This document shows, piece after piece, positions 24,318 through 34,020 of a stretch of DNA of 64,000 bases. The notes below the pieces were generated by a model. It saw nothing but the letters and a program-made list of their open reading frames with translations, was not told the origin of the DNA and did no database searches. Both the position numbers and the translations under genes were made by a program. Source of the DNA: Flavobacterium branchiicola (GTDB lineage Bacteria; Bacteroidota; Bacteroidia; Flavobacteriales; Flavobacteriaceae); the NCBI RefSeq assembly GCF_018383905.1, contig NZ_JAGYWA010000002.1, positions 617,369 to 681,368 on the forward strand. Direction: 5' to 3'. The stretch's first letter is position 1. Each line of letters starts with the position of its first letter.

Positions 24318-27300
24318 ATGAACCAGATTTACCAGAAACCCAGGTATTTGTTTCTTTTGTTAGGTTTCTTTGCCTTTTCTACAGGAATGGCTCAGTCACC
24401 TTTGCCAAAGAGCAAAACAGCCAATGTGCAAACGGCAGTGCAATCGCCATTTGCAGTTCAAAAAAAAGATCAAGTTTCTAAGAAAAACAGTGATCAAAAT
24501 GCTCAGGAAGACACAAGTGCTAATCCTCTTTTGACTCAAAAGAGTATAAATGGCACAACGCTCTCTCAGGAAGAAAGTGAAGCAGTAAATAAAAGAGCAG
24601 AAGCAAGCCAAAAATTGTATAGCAAAAGTCAGGGCGCTTCAACAGCCAAAAATATCCAGATTGCAGACAGCACAAAAGTCAGGTCTTTTGCCAAATCTTC
24701 TAATTTGACCATCAGAAATGTATTTGAGGTCAAAAAAGCTGATTTTGAATTGTCTACTTCGGATAAAATGCAGCTAAAATCGGTTTCAGATAAACACGGC
24801 AGAAGCCTTGCAACGTACCAGCAAATGCACAATTCTGTTCCGGTAGAAGGGTCAATTTATAAAGTAAGAGACAGTAAAAATAAAATTGATGCTTTTGGAC
24901 ACATTAGTAAAAAACTGCCGGCAAACAGTAGTTATAAAGTGAATGCTTCGGCTGGTTTACAAAATGCATTAAATACTGTAAAGGCCAAGGAATATGTTTG
25001 GCAGAACAAGAAATTATCTTCTTTAGTTCATAAAAAAATCAGCACAAAACCAGAAGGTGAATTGGTGTATGTTGGACCAAATTTTTCTTCTGAATTAACG
25101 GAATATCACTTGGCGTGGAAATATGATGTTTTCGCTACAAATCCGCAATCTAGTCAGACTATTTATGTAGATGCAAATACTGGAAAAGTTATTTTAAAAA
25201 TTGACTTAAGCCGTGACGTGCATACAGGAAATGAAAGTACTGGAAAAACGAAAGAGAATTTTGGAAAAAAGGTGGCTTTAAATCCTAATGCATTCGCTTT
25301 TCAAAGTATTGGAAAGGGAAAAGCGCGTTACGCAGGTGATGTTACTTTTAATACCAAACAATATGCAGACGGTTATAAATTAGAAGCAGAACAAAGCAAA
25401 TTTAAGGTTCCTGTTTATACTATAAACATGAACCATGCAGATTTTCCTGCTGATGAAGTACTTACTGATTTTATTGATCAGGATAATAACTGGAATGATT
25501 TGTACAATAAAGATCATGATGAAGCTGCAATCGATATTCATTGGGGATTGTCAAAATCTGTTGATTATTACGCAGAAAAATTCAACCGAAATAGTGTTGA
25601 TGATAATGGAATGATCATGTTTGGTATTGCACATTTAGGGACAAAGGTTGAAAATGCTTCATGGACCGGAGGATGGACACAATTTGGAGATGGAGACAAT
25701 TCTCCTTTCGTAAGTTTAGGAATTACAGGTCACGAGTTAACGCATGCTGTAACGCAGTTTTCAGCAGGGTTGATTTATCAGGGAGAATCGGGAGCAATGA
25801 ACGAATCTTTTAGTGATATTTTTGGTGTTTCTATTGAATTTTACGCAGGGAAAGACAGTAAAAATGATATCTGGATGCTTGGTGATGAGTTATATACTCA
25901 CGGAAGTTTAAGAAGCATGTCAAACCCTAAAGCAGAAGGTCAGCCGGATACTTACGGAGGAACAAACTGGGTAGATCCTGCAAATGTTGGATATGACAAT
26001 GGTGGTGTGCACATGAACAGTGGTATTACTAATTATTGGTTTTACTTGTTGGCAGAAGGAGGAGAAGGTGTAAACGACCTTAATAACAGTTATAGTATCA
26101 AAGCGATTGGTCTGGCGAAAGCAGAAAAAATTGCTTACATAGCACTTACAGAATACTTATCGCCTTCTTCAAATTTTCAAGACATGCGTAAGGCGACTTT
26201 AATGGCTACAGAAGATTTGTACGGATTAGGTTCTGAAGAATACAAACAAGTAACCAATGCCTGGTATGCAATTGGTGTAGGGGCAGCTTATGGAGACAAA
26301 CAAATTTCGTTAGTTTCTGTTCAGGAGCCATCTTTGCCTTGCGGACAATTAAAAGGAGATGAGCCTTTTTATGTAACGGTAAAAAATACCGGAACTACAG
26401 TAATAAAAGCAGATGAAGTTTTAAATTTCAAACTAAGAGCAATGGCTAGTGCCTTAGGAAGAATGCTTGTTTTTTATACTAATGAGGATAAAGTTTCTTT
26501 TGCTAAAGATTTAGCAGTTGGAGAAGAAACAACTTTAGCACTTTTAAGTAAGATACCTTATCAAGTTGGAGGTGGCATAAACTATGTAGAGGTAAAAATA
26601 GATCTTAATCCTATTAAAGAATTTGGCGTAAAAGAAGGATATTCTTTTGTTTCAAAAATAGTAGTTCCTACTGCTCAAAAAGATTTTAATATTAAGGTAA
26701 CGGCGCTAAAAATGCCTGATTATACTGGAGATGCACTTAGTGCAAATTATCAGTTATCTATTACGCTTTCTAATTTGGGCTGCGCAGCTATACCGGCTGG
26801 AACTCCGCTAAAGATTGGATATGCTAATACGAAAGCAGGAAGCACATTGATTTGGAAAGATGTTGTGCTACAGTCAGATTTTAAAGGAAAATCGGAAATA
26901 ACAATTCCTTTTGACGGAACAGTAGATTTGTCTGCACAAGGACTTCATACTTACGAGGCTTATGTAACATTTAGCCAGGATCCTGATGCAACAAATAACA
27001 GCATATTAAACGCATCTTATAGTGGTATTGTAACACAATTACCTTATTCGGAAGGTTTTGAAAGAACGCCGGGAGGATGGAATACAAAAGTGTTAGGGGG
27101 AACACAAAAATTTATTTTCCAAAATTACCCGGCTTCATTCAGAAATGTTAAGTCTCAATATATGTGGGGATTAGTAGATCTTAAGACAGGTGAAAAAATG
27201 GGACTTAATTCTGATTTTGTATTAGAATCTCCAATCTTCGATTTTACAAATGTTGTTTCTCCTTATATAGAATTCGATTTATATTATTTACTTCATAGAG

Positions 27301-30300
27301 GATATGATGGTGTAATTGTTGAATATTCTGAAGATAAAGGTAAAAACTGGAAAAAAATCGAAACCGTAAATTATCCTGAAACGGTACATGGTGATGATGA
27401 TACAGATCACAGTCCTTGGTTTACCGGAATAAATACCGTTCTTAAAAAAGATCCATATCAGATTCGTCTAAATGATCTTGCAGGAAAAAAAGTAGCAATT
27501 CGTTTCCATGTAAAATCAGATGATTATTATGATGGCTTTTTAGGAGGATTTGTAGACAATATTTTAGTAAGCAATGCTCCTTATGATTTAGAGGTTCTTT
27601 CAGCAAAATTAGACGCTGGAAAATGTACTGTTGATAATAAGAATGTTGCAGTAAGAACTTTAATCACCAATAATTTTGCTACAAGCAGTCAGGTGGTTAA
27701 TGTGACAACAAAAATCCTTGACGCTGCAAAGACAGAAGTTTTTTCAAAAACAGAAAAGACGACCTTAAACTTTGCTAAGTTTAAAGATACTATTGCTTAT
27801 TCTGTTCCAAATATCAGTTTGCAAAATATCGGAGAACATACTATTTCGGTTTCTGTTTTCCCTGAAGATATGACTGCAGATGTAAAACAGGCAAATAATT
27901 CTTATGTATTTGCATATGACAACTGGAATAATGAAGATGTTAAAGTAACTACGCTTCCTTATAAAATGGACTTTGAAGATGCTTCTAACTACAAAGGATG
28001 GAGAACTTACGAAAATAAGGGTGCAGCAGGATGGCAACGCGGAGCTCGTCCGGATTTAGGATCTCCTGGATGGTTTATTGATGATCATACCAAATTTATG
28101 GCAAGTAATGATGACAAATGCAATTGTGATGCTTCAAACGATATGCTTGTTTCTCCGGTACTTGATTTAACCAATTATAAAGAAGCACATTTATCATTTG
28201 ATGCTTTCGGAGATCCTCAACATCTTTCAGACGGTTATGTAAAAGTAAGTACCGATGGCGGAACAACTTGGACAGAAGTATTTCATATGCCGTATTATGG
28301 CGCTTGGTTTGGATATAATGTTGACTTAACTCCATATGCAGGAAAATCGTGCGTAATGGTTGCATTTCAGCACAATGACAACGGATTGTTTGCTAATGGT
28401 TTTGCAGTTGATAATATTGAAATTAATCCAACCAAAGAAAACTTAAAACTATCTAATTTAGTTGTAGCAGAAAGTGTGTATGAAGATGCGCCTTCGTCTG
28501 AATTTTTTATAGACGCCAGAAATGTGGGCTATAAGGTAATTGATAAGATTTCATTAAAATATCAAATATTTCAAAACGGAACTGCTGTTGGTGAACCAGT
28601 TTCATTAGAAAGACCAGCTACTGTAAGACTGGGTGAAAATCTTGCTTATAAAATAGACGGTCTTCCTAAATTAGAAGCAGGAAGTTATGAGATAAAAGTA
28701 CAGGCGACTGCCGAAGGACAAAGTGCTCCTAGTACTACAAGTTTGACAGCTTCTTTTGAAGTTGTTGCAAACGCAGCAGAATTAAATGCGGAGAGTTTTA
28801 CAAGTCTAACGCAAGGTTCTATATTTGGATCTAAAGGATTTGTTTCTAATCAAAGTGATGAAAATTATCCTTGGAGAGCTCTTCCGGCACCTGATAATAC
28901 TTATTTGACACTTCCTCAAAAAGACCGCACAGGTGATACTAACGGAAAACTGTTATACAGTTCTTTAGAAGGTTATTATTACTACTCTGAGTTGATCTCT
29001 CCAGTTTATAAACTAAGTGAGAATGCTACAATTTTAGAGTTTTATTACGCATTGCAAAGTAATGTTAATGATGCATTAATCGTAGATGTAAAACCAGTTG
29101 GTGGTGAGTGGAAAGAAGCATGGAGAGCTACAAGTCAAGGTACTTATGTAGATACAGAATGGCAAAAGGGAGTAGCAAATGTTACTAAGTATGCTGGTAA
29201 ATCGGTAATGTTCCGTTTTAGACATGCTAAATCTGATGGATATTCTTATTTGGTATTAGATGATCTTAAAGTAGTTAATGAAGCTGTTTTAGATGTATCA
29301 CTTCAAATTTTATCTCCAAAAGATGTTTGTGGTAACAACGAAGTAAAAGTGAAACTTACCAATGAAGGGCAAGTTGCCATTGCTGCAAATGCTATTCAAT
29401 TAGATTTAGACTATTACAATACTTCAGAAAAAATCTCTGAAAATGTTGCTTCAGGAATTCCTGTTGGAGAAAGTATAGAATATACATTTATCAAACAACC
29501 AAAATTGGATGATTCGGGAGATTCTCACAAGTTCACTATTAATGCAAAATTGGAAGACGATATTATAACACAAAATAATATAGTTAAAAATTATGTGTAC
29601 CAAAATGTATCTTCAGATTTCAAAATATTTGATAAAACGGTACTTCACGCTTCTGCAGGAACAACATTGTATATTGATGCCGAAACTAATTTTCTTGATA
29701 AAGAATTAGAAGTTACTTCATACCTATGGAATACAGGTGCAGCTACTAACGCTATAGATGTTGATAAAGCCGGAGATTATACCGTAACGGCTGTATTGGA
29801 AAATGGATGTACACTTACAGAAACTGTAAAAGTTGTATTTGATACGTTTGAATCTGGTTTGCTAAGTGGAGAGGTTTGTGGTCCTGAAGTTGTTTTAAAT
29901 CCAGGAAACTATTCTGCCTATGAATGGTTTGACGGTTCTACAGATCCAACCTATACCACAACAGAAAACGGTGATTACTATGTTACGGTTTATAATGAAA
30001 ACGGAATAGGAAAAATTTTGAGTACAAGCATTACGATTCTTGAAAATGCAGTGCCGGAAATTCAGGTTTTAGACAACAAAAAACTAAGTGCTTCTGTAGA
30101 TGCGGCAGCTTACCAATGGTATTTAAACGGAAGAGTTATACCAAGTGCAACCGAAAAAATGGTAGCGACAATATGGGAAGGAAGTTATACAGTTGAAGTA
30201 ACTAATGCACACGGATGTACCAGAATGTCAGAGCCACTTGATTCTAAAGGTTTACTTATTGGGAAATTAACTAATTCTTTTAGAGTTTTCCCAAATCCGG

Positions 30301-30509
30301 CAACTGATAATCTAAATATTTTCTTAGCGGATAAGGTTAGTGGAGAAGCACAGCTTAAAATCTACGGAATGGATGGTAATGTATTATGGAGTAAAACCTA
30401 TGCAAAAATGCCATCAAGTATAGAAGTAAGTCAGCTAACAACTGGAGTTTATATTTTAGACTGTATGATACAAGATAAAAAATACACAGCCAAGGTTATT
30501 AAGAAATAA
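24318..30509 (+). CDS. Secreted M4 metalloprotease, 2063 aa, with type IX sorting domain
   Basis: A very large exported thermolysin-family protease. Order: signal peptide (LLLGFFAFSTGMAQ), an Ala/Ser/Gln-rich spacer, FTP/PepSY propeptide (about 125-290), M4 catalytic domain (about 350-660) with zinc motif HELTH (472-476) and GAMNESFSDIFG supplying the third ligand, then several CARDB-like and MAM/jelly-roll-like beta domains (three copies contain a 'F-D-x-[YL/FG] ... LYSEDKGKNW'-type segment such as KVSTDGGTTW), Ig-like/SprB-like segments, and a C-terminal type A sorting domain (FRVFPNPATDNLNIF ... GVYILDCMIQDKKYTAKVIKK split here). The product should be secreted by the gliding/type IX system. 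M4 enzymes are normally 500-1100 residues, so the extra adhesive modules are notable. Confidence 0.92.
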   Translation: MNQIYQKPRYLFLLLGFFAFSTGMAQSPLPKSKTANVQTAVQSPFAVQKKDQVSKKNSDQNAQEDTSANPLLTQKSINGTTLSQEESEAVNKRAEASQKLYSKSQGASTAKNIQIADSTKVRSFAKSSNLTIRNVFEVKKADFELSTSDKMQLKSVSDKHGRSLATYQQMHNSVPVEGSIYKVRDSKNKIDAFGHISKKLPANSSYKVNASAGLQNALNTVKAKEYVWQNKKLSSLVHKKISTKPEGELVYVGPNFSSELTEYHLAWKYDVFATNPQSSQTIYVDANTGKVILKIDLSRDVHTGNESTGKTKENFGKKVALNPNAFAFQSIGKGKARYAGDVTFNTKQYADGYKLEAEQSKFKVPVYTINMNHADFPADEVLTDFIDQDNNWNDLYNKDHDEAAIDIHWGLSKSVDYYAEKFNRNSVDDNGMIMFGIAHLGTKVENASWTGGWTQFGDGDNSPFVSLGITGHELTHAVTQFSAGLIYQGESGAMNESFSDIFGVSIEFYAGKDSKNDIWMLGDELYTHGSLRSMSNPKAEGQPDTYGGTNWVDPANVGYDNGGVHMNSGITNYWFYLLAEGGEGVNDLNNSYSIKAIGLAKAEKIAYIALTEYLSPSSNFQDMRKATLMATEDLYGLGSEEYKQVTNAWYAIGVGAAYGDKQISLVSVQEPSLPCGQLKGDEPFYVTVKNTGTTVIKADEVLNFKLRAMASALGRMLVFYTNEDKVSFAKDLAVGEETTLALLSKIPYQVGGGINYVEVKIDLNPIKEFGVKEGYSFVSKIVVPTAQKDFNIKVTALKMPDYTGDALSANYQLSITLSNLGCAAIPAGTPLKIGYANTKAGSTLIWKDVVLQSDFKGKSEITIPFDGTVDLSAQGLHTYEAYVTFSQDPDATNNSILNASYSGIVTQLPYSEGFERTPGGWNTKVLGGTQKFIFQNYPASFRNVKSQYMWGLVDLKTGEKMGLNSDFVLESPIFDFTNVVSPYIEFDLYYLLHRGYDGVIVEYSEDKGKNWKKIETVNYPETVHGDDDTDHSPWFTGINTVLKKDPYQIRLNDLAGKKVAIRFHVKSDDYYDGFLGGFVDNILVSNAPYDLEVLSAKLDAGKCTVDNKNVAVRTLITNNFATSSQVVNVTTKILDAAKTEVFSKTEKTTLNFAKFKDTIAYSVPNISLQNIGEHTISVSVFPEDMTADVKQANNSYVFAYDNWNNEDVKVTTLPYKMDFEDASNYKGWRTYENKGAAGWQRGARPDLGSPGWFIDDHTKFMASNDDKCNCDASNDMLVSPVLDLTNYKEAHLSFDAFGDPQHLSDGYVKVSTDGGTTWTEVFHMPYYGAWFGYNVDLTPYAGKSCVMVAFQHNDNGLFANGFAVDNIEINPTKENLKLSNLVVAESVYEDAPSSEFFIDARNVGYKVIDKISLKYQIFQNGTAVGEPVSLERPATVRLGENLAYKIDGLPKLEAGSYEIKVQATAEGQSAPSTTSLTASFEVVANAAELNAESFTSLTQGSIFGSKGFVSNQSDENYPWRALPAPDNTYLTLPQKDRTGDTNGKLLYSSLEGYYYYSELISPVYKLSENATILEFYYALQSNVNDALIVDVKPVGGEWKEAWRATSQGTYVDTEWQKGVANVTKYAGKSVMFRFRHAKSDGYSYLVLDDLKVVNEAVLDVSLQILSPKDVCGNNEVKVKLTNEGQVAIAANAIQLDLDYYNTSEKISENVASGIPVGESIEYTFIKQPKLDDSGDSHKFTINAKLEDDIITQNNIVKNYVYQNVSSDFKIFDKTVLHASAGTTLYIDAETNFLDKELEVTSYLWNTGAATNAIDVDKAGDYTVTAVLENGCTLTETVKVVFDTFESGLLSGEVCGPEVVLNPGNYSAYEWFDGSTDPTYTTTENGDYYVTVYNENGIGKILSTSITILENAVPEIQVLDNKKLSASVDAAAYQWYLNGRVIPSATEKMVATIWEGSYTVEVTNAHGCTRMSEPLDSKGLLIGKLTNSFRVFPNPATDNLNIFLADKVSGEAQLKIYGMDGNVLWSKTYAKMPSSIEVSQLTTGVYILDCMIQDKKYTAKVIKK

Positions 30510-30528
30510 CAAAATAAGAGATAGAAAT

Positions 30529-30561
30529 ACGGTAACTCTAAGCCATTAGAGTTACCGTTCT
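30529..30561 (+). terminator. Hairpin between protease and barrel genes
   Basis: 13-bp perfect stem ACGGTAACTCTAA / TTAGAGTTACCGT (30529-30541, 30546-30558) with loop GCCA. The T-run after it is weak, so it may be an attenuator or processing hairpin. Confidence 0.6.
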
Positions 30562-30583
30562 AAAAAACAAACAAATGAATATT

Positions 30584-31222
30584 ATGAAAAAATCCATATT
30601 AATTTTATGTTCCCTTTTTCTCTGCGGGTCTGTTATGGCTCAGGACAAGAAAGTTAAATTGGGTGTAAAAGCAGGTTTGAATATTTCCAGTTTAAGTCTC
30701 GATGAAAGCGAATTAAATTCATCATCAAAAACCGGATTTACAGCAGGACTTATGGCTGAAATTCCTTTGACAAAAAACTTTTCAGTTCAGCCCGAAGTAT
30801 TATACAGTCAGCAAGGAGTAAAACTTTCTTATTCTGATGCAGCGATCGCCAATTCACATTATAAAAGTACAATCGGATTGAATTATTTGAATATTCCGGT
30901 AATGCTTAAATATTATGTAGTAAAAGGATTGAGTCTGCAAACCGGACCACAAATCGGAATACTTTTAAAAGCGAATAACAAATCTCAGGATAACTTTTTA
31001 GGTTATGAAAATCAGGATAATTACAATTTATCAGATTTTACAAATGGAGTAGATGCTGCTGCAAACTTTGGATTGGGTTATCAGTTTAAAGATAAATTTT
31101 ATGCAGATTTAAGATATACTATTTCTTATTCTGATGTTTTTAAAGAAGCAACAGACACGTATGTAATTAACAGTGACATGAAGAATAGAATTTTTCAGAT
31201 AACCGTAGGTTATTTTTTCTAG
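30584..31222 (+). CDS. Outer-membrane beta-barrel protein (porin family / PorT-like)
   Basis: From ATG 30584, 212 residues with a signal peptide (ILILCSLFLCGSVMAQ). The rest alternates like an eight-stranded OmpA-like barrel: KLGVKAGLNISSL, TGFTAGLMAEIPL, FSVQPEVLYSQQGVKL, LNYLNIPVMLKYYV, SLQTGPQIGILL, and a terminal Phe (ITVGYFF). This is the common Bacteroidota 'porin family/outer membrane beta-barrel' fold. The alternative ATG at 30575 adds only three residues. It follows the protease by 75 bp across a hairpin, so co-regulation is possible. Function unknown. Confidence 0.83.
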   Translation: MKKSILILCSLFLCGSVMAQDKKVKLGVKAGLNISSLSLDESELNSSSKTGFTAGLMAEIPLTKNFSVQPEVLYSQQGVKLSYSDAAIANSHYKSTIGLNYLNIPVMLKYYVVKGLSLQTGPQIGILLKANNKSQDNFLGYENQDNYNLSDFTNGVDAAANFGLGYQFKDKFYADLRYTISYSDVFKEATDTYVINSDMKNRIFQITVGYFF

Positions 31223-31248
31223 ATCGAGTTAGTATGACTTCATGTTTT

Positions 31249-31284
31249 AAAAACCATTCTTATTTTTAAGAATGGTTTTTTTTG
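31249..31284 (+). terminator. Terminator of the barrel gene
   Basis: Stem AAAACCATTCTTA / TAAGAATGGTTTT (about 31250-31262 and 31267-31279) followed by TTTTTG. A typical Rho-independent signal. Confidence 0.82.
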
Positions 31285-31344
31285 TTTTAAAAGTGTTTAT
31301 TTTATTGGTAAACAATGTTTTAAGTTTTGTTTTTTCTTGCAAAA

Positions 31345-31408
31345 ACTAATCGGTTAGTTAAATTACTAACAAATTAGTTTGACTACTAATTAATTAGTAG
31401 TATCTTGC
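31345..31408 (+). promoter_or_regulatory. Three phased BlaI-type operators over the blaI/blaR promoter
   Basis: ACTAAnnnnTTAGT occurs three times with exactly 20-bp period: 31345-31358 (centre TCGG; the half-sites are inverted), 31365-31378 and 31385-31398. The last is part of the perfect 20-bp palindrome ACTACTAATTAATTAGTAGT (31382-31401). A promoter TTTG (31378-31381), 19 bp, TATCTTGC (31401-31408) lies so that operator 3 fills the spacer and operator 2 touches the -33 box. This matches autorepression by the BlaI/MecI-type protein encoded directly downstream. Confidence 0.78.
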
Positions 31409-31425
31409 GTTAAAATTTTCATACT

Positions 31426-31788
31426 ATGATTAAGTTAGCAAAAAGAGAAGAACAGATTATGCAGGTGTTTTGGGATTTAAACAAAGCTTTTATAAGAGAT
31501 GTAATTCCACAATTGCCAGATCCTAAACCACATTATAATAGCGTGGCGACTATCGTAAAAATATTAGAAGAAAAAGGATTTCTGAATCATGAAACTGCCG
31601 GTAATATGAATTGTTACTTTCCTGTAGTTAGTAAAGAAGAGTACCAACAATTTGCATTGAAAGATGTCGTAAGCCAGTATTTTGATAATTCATATCCAAG
31701 AATGCTTGCCTTTTTTGCAAAAGAGCAAAAGCTGTCAGAAAAAGAACTGGACGAAATAGTAAATATCATTAAAAAAGAGAAAATATGA
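31426..31788 (+). CDS. BlaI/MecI/CopY-family repressor
   Basis: A 120-residue winged-helix repressor: KLAKREEQIMQVFWDLNKAF, then helix IRDVIPQLP and PHYNSVATIVKILEEKGFL (recognition helix and wing), and a C-terminal dimer helix with a cleavable-looking linker region. These proteins bind palindromic TACTA-type operators and are inactivated by proteolysis when the partner BlaR1 senses a signal. The start overlaps no other gene; its stop overlaps the BlaR1-like gene by 4 bp (ATGA). No beta-lactamase gene is nearby, so the target is probably cell-envelope related. Confidence 0.92.
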   Translation: MIKLAKREEQIMQVFWDLNKAFIRDVIPQLPDPKPHYNSVATIVKILEEKGFLNHETAGNMNCYFPVVSKEEYQQFALKDVVSQYFDNSYPRMLAFFAKEQKLSEKELDEIVNIIKKEKI

Positions 31789-33869
31789 TACCTTATATTC
31801 TTTATACGGCTTTGGTTCTTTCTGCATGCCTTGTGTTTTACAAGCTGTTGCTGCAAAAAGAAACATTTTTTCATCTCAACAGATTTGTATTGCTTTTCTG
31901 TATGGTTTTGGCTTTCGTTTTGCCTTTGGTTCCCGTGCCTCAGCAATTTTCATTGAGAAAAGTTTCGGAACATAAACCAATTGAAGTTTTTAAAACTCCA
32001 ATCAGAAATACTACACAAGTACAAGCAAAAGAGTTGAAAGTTGCGCCAGCAATTGCTGAAGAAACGAAACAAATGATCAATTTTGAAACCATTAGTAAAT
32101 CATTGATTTATTTGTATTGGTTTGGTGTGGTAATCTTTGGACTTAACTTTTTGATGCAAATCGTAATCTTGGTTTACAGATCCTATTCGGGTTCCGTTAT
32201 TCAGGACGGAAAATTCCGTATTATCGAAATTACGGGAGACAAAGCACCCTGTTCTTTTGCCAATAATATCTTCATCAATCCTGAAAAATACGAATGGGAA
32301 ACTTACGATCAGATTTTGCAGCATGAAAAAATTCATATCGAGCAAAAGCATACTGTAGATCTTCTGCTTGCCGAGTTAGTGCTTATATTTCAGTGGTTTA
32401 ATCCTTTTGCATGGCAATGGAGAAAAGCCTTAGAAATCAATCTGGAATTTTTAACAGACGACAAAATGCTGCAACAAGAAACTGTTGAAAGAGAAAGTTA
32501 CCAGTTTAGCTTGCTTAAAGTTGCAGCGCCCCAATTTCCTTTGAGTCTCACAACCAATTATAATCAATCACTTTTAAAAAAACGAATCATCATGATGAAC
32601 TCAAAAAAATCAAATGTAAACACCACCTGGAAATACTTTTTCCTGTTACCAATTATGGTGTTATTTGTGTGCCTTTTTAATCAGCCGGCAGCACAAAGTC
32701 AAACGCTTACTTCTAAAGTAAAAGAAGAACAACATGCTGAAATTCACGGCGAAATGAAAACAGAAGGCAGTTGGTTTGCTACCATAAAAGGTACTGAAGT
32801 AAACATGCAATTCAAAAGCGATGAAAATAGTACTTCATCACACACTTTTCAGTTAAGCGATTTTTCAAACCTTCCAAGAGACAAAAAAGGTGAATTTACA
32901 GGAACGCGCGAGGCAGGCACAATGACTTTTACCGGTAAATTTGAAGGAGATAACGGAATGGGATCTTACAGATTTACACCTAATAAAGACTATAGTGCCG
33001 CAATGGAAAAAGAAGGAATTGTACTTTCAGAAAACAGTGATCTTGTGGTTTTCTATATGTTAGATATTAAACGTTCTTATGTACAAATGCTTAAAAAACA
33101 AGGTTATACAAATCTTGATAAAAATGATGTAATTCCTCTTGCTGCATTAGGCATAAATGAAGCTTACATCACATCTATTAAAGAAGTAGTACCAGATATT
33201 GATGTAGAAAATCTGGTTCCTTTTAAAGCACTTGGAGTTGATAAAGCTTATATCGAAGAAATACGCAATGCAGGTTATAAAGAGGCTAGTCCGGATAAAA
33301 TTATAGCTTTAAAATCTCAGGGTATTGATGGAAAATATATCTCTGATTTTCATAATTCGACTAATGACGGTAAAAAAGATAAGGAAAAAAATAAAGAGAA
33401 GAATAAAGAAAAAAATAAGGATAAGAATAAAGAAAAAAATAAGGATAAGAATAAAGAAGACAATGATGATGAAAACGATTCAAACGATGACATTATCGCC
33501 TTCAAATCCTTAAACATTGATCAGGCATATATTGATTCCTTTAAAAAAATAGGATTTAATGATCTTTCAAATGGTGATTTGATGGCTTTTAAGTCATTAA
33601 ATGTTACACCGGAATATGCAAATGCTTTTAAAAAATCAGGTTTTAAAGACATACAAGCAGAAAATTTAATTGCCTTAAAATCACAAAACATAACTCCGGA
33701 TTTAATTCAGCAATATAAAGATCTTGGTTTTTCTAATTTGAATATTGAAGATGTTGTTGGAGCTAAAGCTACCGGAACTACGACGTCTTTTATAAAATCG
33801 ATGAAAGGAAAAGGACATAATTCTAATGACCTGCAAGAATATATTCAGTTAAAAGTTCTGGGAAAATAA
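31785..33869 (+). CDS. BlaR1-type M56 metallopeptidase with C-terminal repeat domain
   Basis: A 694-residue membrane protein. Helices at about 3-22, 33-50 and 105-130 precede the M56 zinc motif HEKIH (180-184) and a fourth helix at about 285-302 (FLLPIMVLFVCLF). The outside part is not a penicillin-binding domain: it has a beta-rich stretch (about 325-410), then seven or so 24-27-residue repeats with the core '(D/N)(L/I)I(A/P)(F/L)K(S/A)L(G/N)I...YI..F...G'. A Lys/Glu/Asn/Asp linker splits the repeats. It should cleave the upstream repressor upon sensing an unknown envelope signal. Confidence 0.85.
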   Translation: MIPYILYTALVLSACLVFYKLLLQKETFFHLNRFVLLFCMVLAFVLPLVPVPQQFSLRKVSEHKPIEVFKTPIRNTTQVQAKELKVAPAIAEETKQMINFETISKSLIYLYWFGVVIFGLNFLMQIVILVYRSYSGSVIQDGKFRIIEITGDKAPCSFANNIFINPEKYEWETYDQILQHEKIHIEQKHTVDLLLAELVLIFQWFNPFAWQWRKALEINLEFLTDDKMLQQETVERESYQFSLLKVAAPQFPLSLTTNYNQSLLKKRIIMMNSKKSNVNTTWKYFFLLPIMVLFVCLFNQPAAQSQTLTSKVKEEQHAEIHGEMKTEGSWFATIKGTEVNMQFKSDENSTSSHTFQLSDFSNLPRDKKGEFTGTREAGTMTFTGKFEGDNGMGSYRFTPNKDYSAAMEKEGIVLSENSDLVVFYMLDIKRSYVQMLKKQGYTNLDKNDVIPLAALGINEAYITSIKEVVPDIDVENLVPFKALGVDKAYIEEIRNAGYKEASPDKIIALKSQGIDGKYISDFHNSTNDGKKDKEKNKEKNKEKNKDKNKEKNKDKNKEDNDDENDSNDDIIAFKSLNIDQAYIDSFKKIGFNDLSNGDLMAFKSLNVTPEYANAFKKSGFKDIQAENLIALKSQNITPDLIQQYKDLGFSNLNIEDVVGAKATGTTTSFIKSMKGKGHNSNDLQEYIQLKVLGK
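33378..33460 (+). repeat. In-frame 24-nt tandem repeats coding a charged linker
   Basis: Imperfect copies of AAGAATAAAGAAAAAAATAA plus GGAT encode (KNKEKNKD)n inside the BlaR1-like gene. The period is a multiple of three, so gain or loss of units keeps the frame and would change linker length between strains. Confidence 0.72.
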
Positions 33870-33916
33870 ATCAAACTCAGAATTAACTGGCTTTTGAGAC
33901 TGAGCCAAAAAAGAAA

Positions 33917-33951
33917 AAGGTTTGCACATTTTTATGTGCAAACCTTTTTTT
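33917..33951 (+). terminator. Terminator of the blaI/blaR operon
   Basis: 13-bp perfect stem AAGGTTTGCACAT / ATGTGCAAACCTT (33917-33929, 33934-33946) followed by a T-run. Confidence 0.85.
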
Positions 33952-33972
33952 ATGCGATTAAACGGATGATTT

Positions 33973-34006
33973 AATCCGTTACGTGAAATTGCATCTAAAT
34001 AGATAT
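33973..34006. repeat. Degenerate fragment of the MITE-like element end
   Basis: AATCCGTTACGTGAAATTGC and the following ATCTAAAT resemble the left end of MITE copy 1 (CCCGTTGGGTGAAATTACAT then TTAAA). It has no partner end and lies just before the intact copy at 34021, suggesting an older, decayed insertion at the same site. Confidence 0.45.
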
Positions 34007-34020
34007 AAGTTTTTAAGGTT

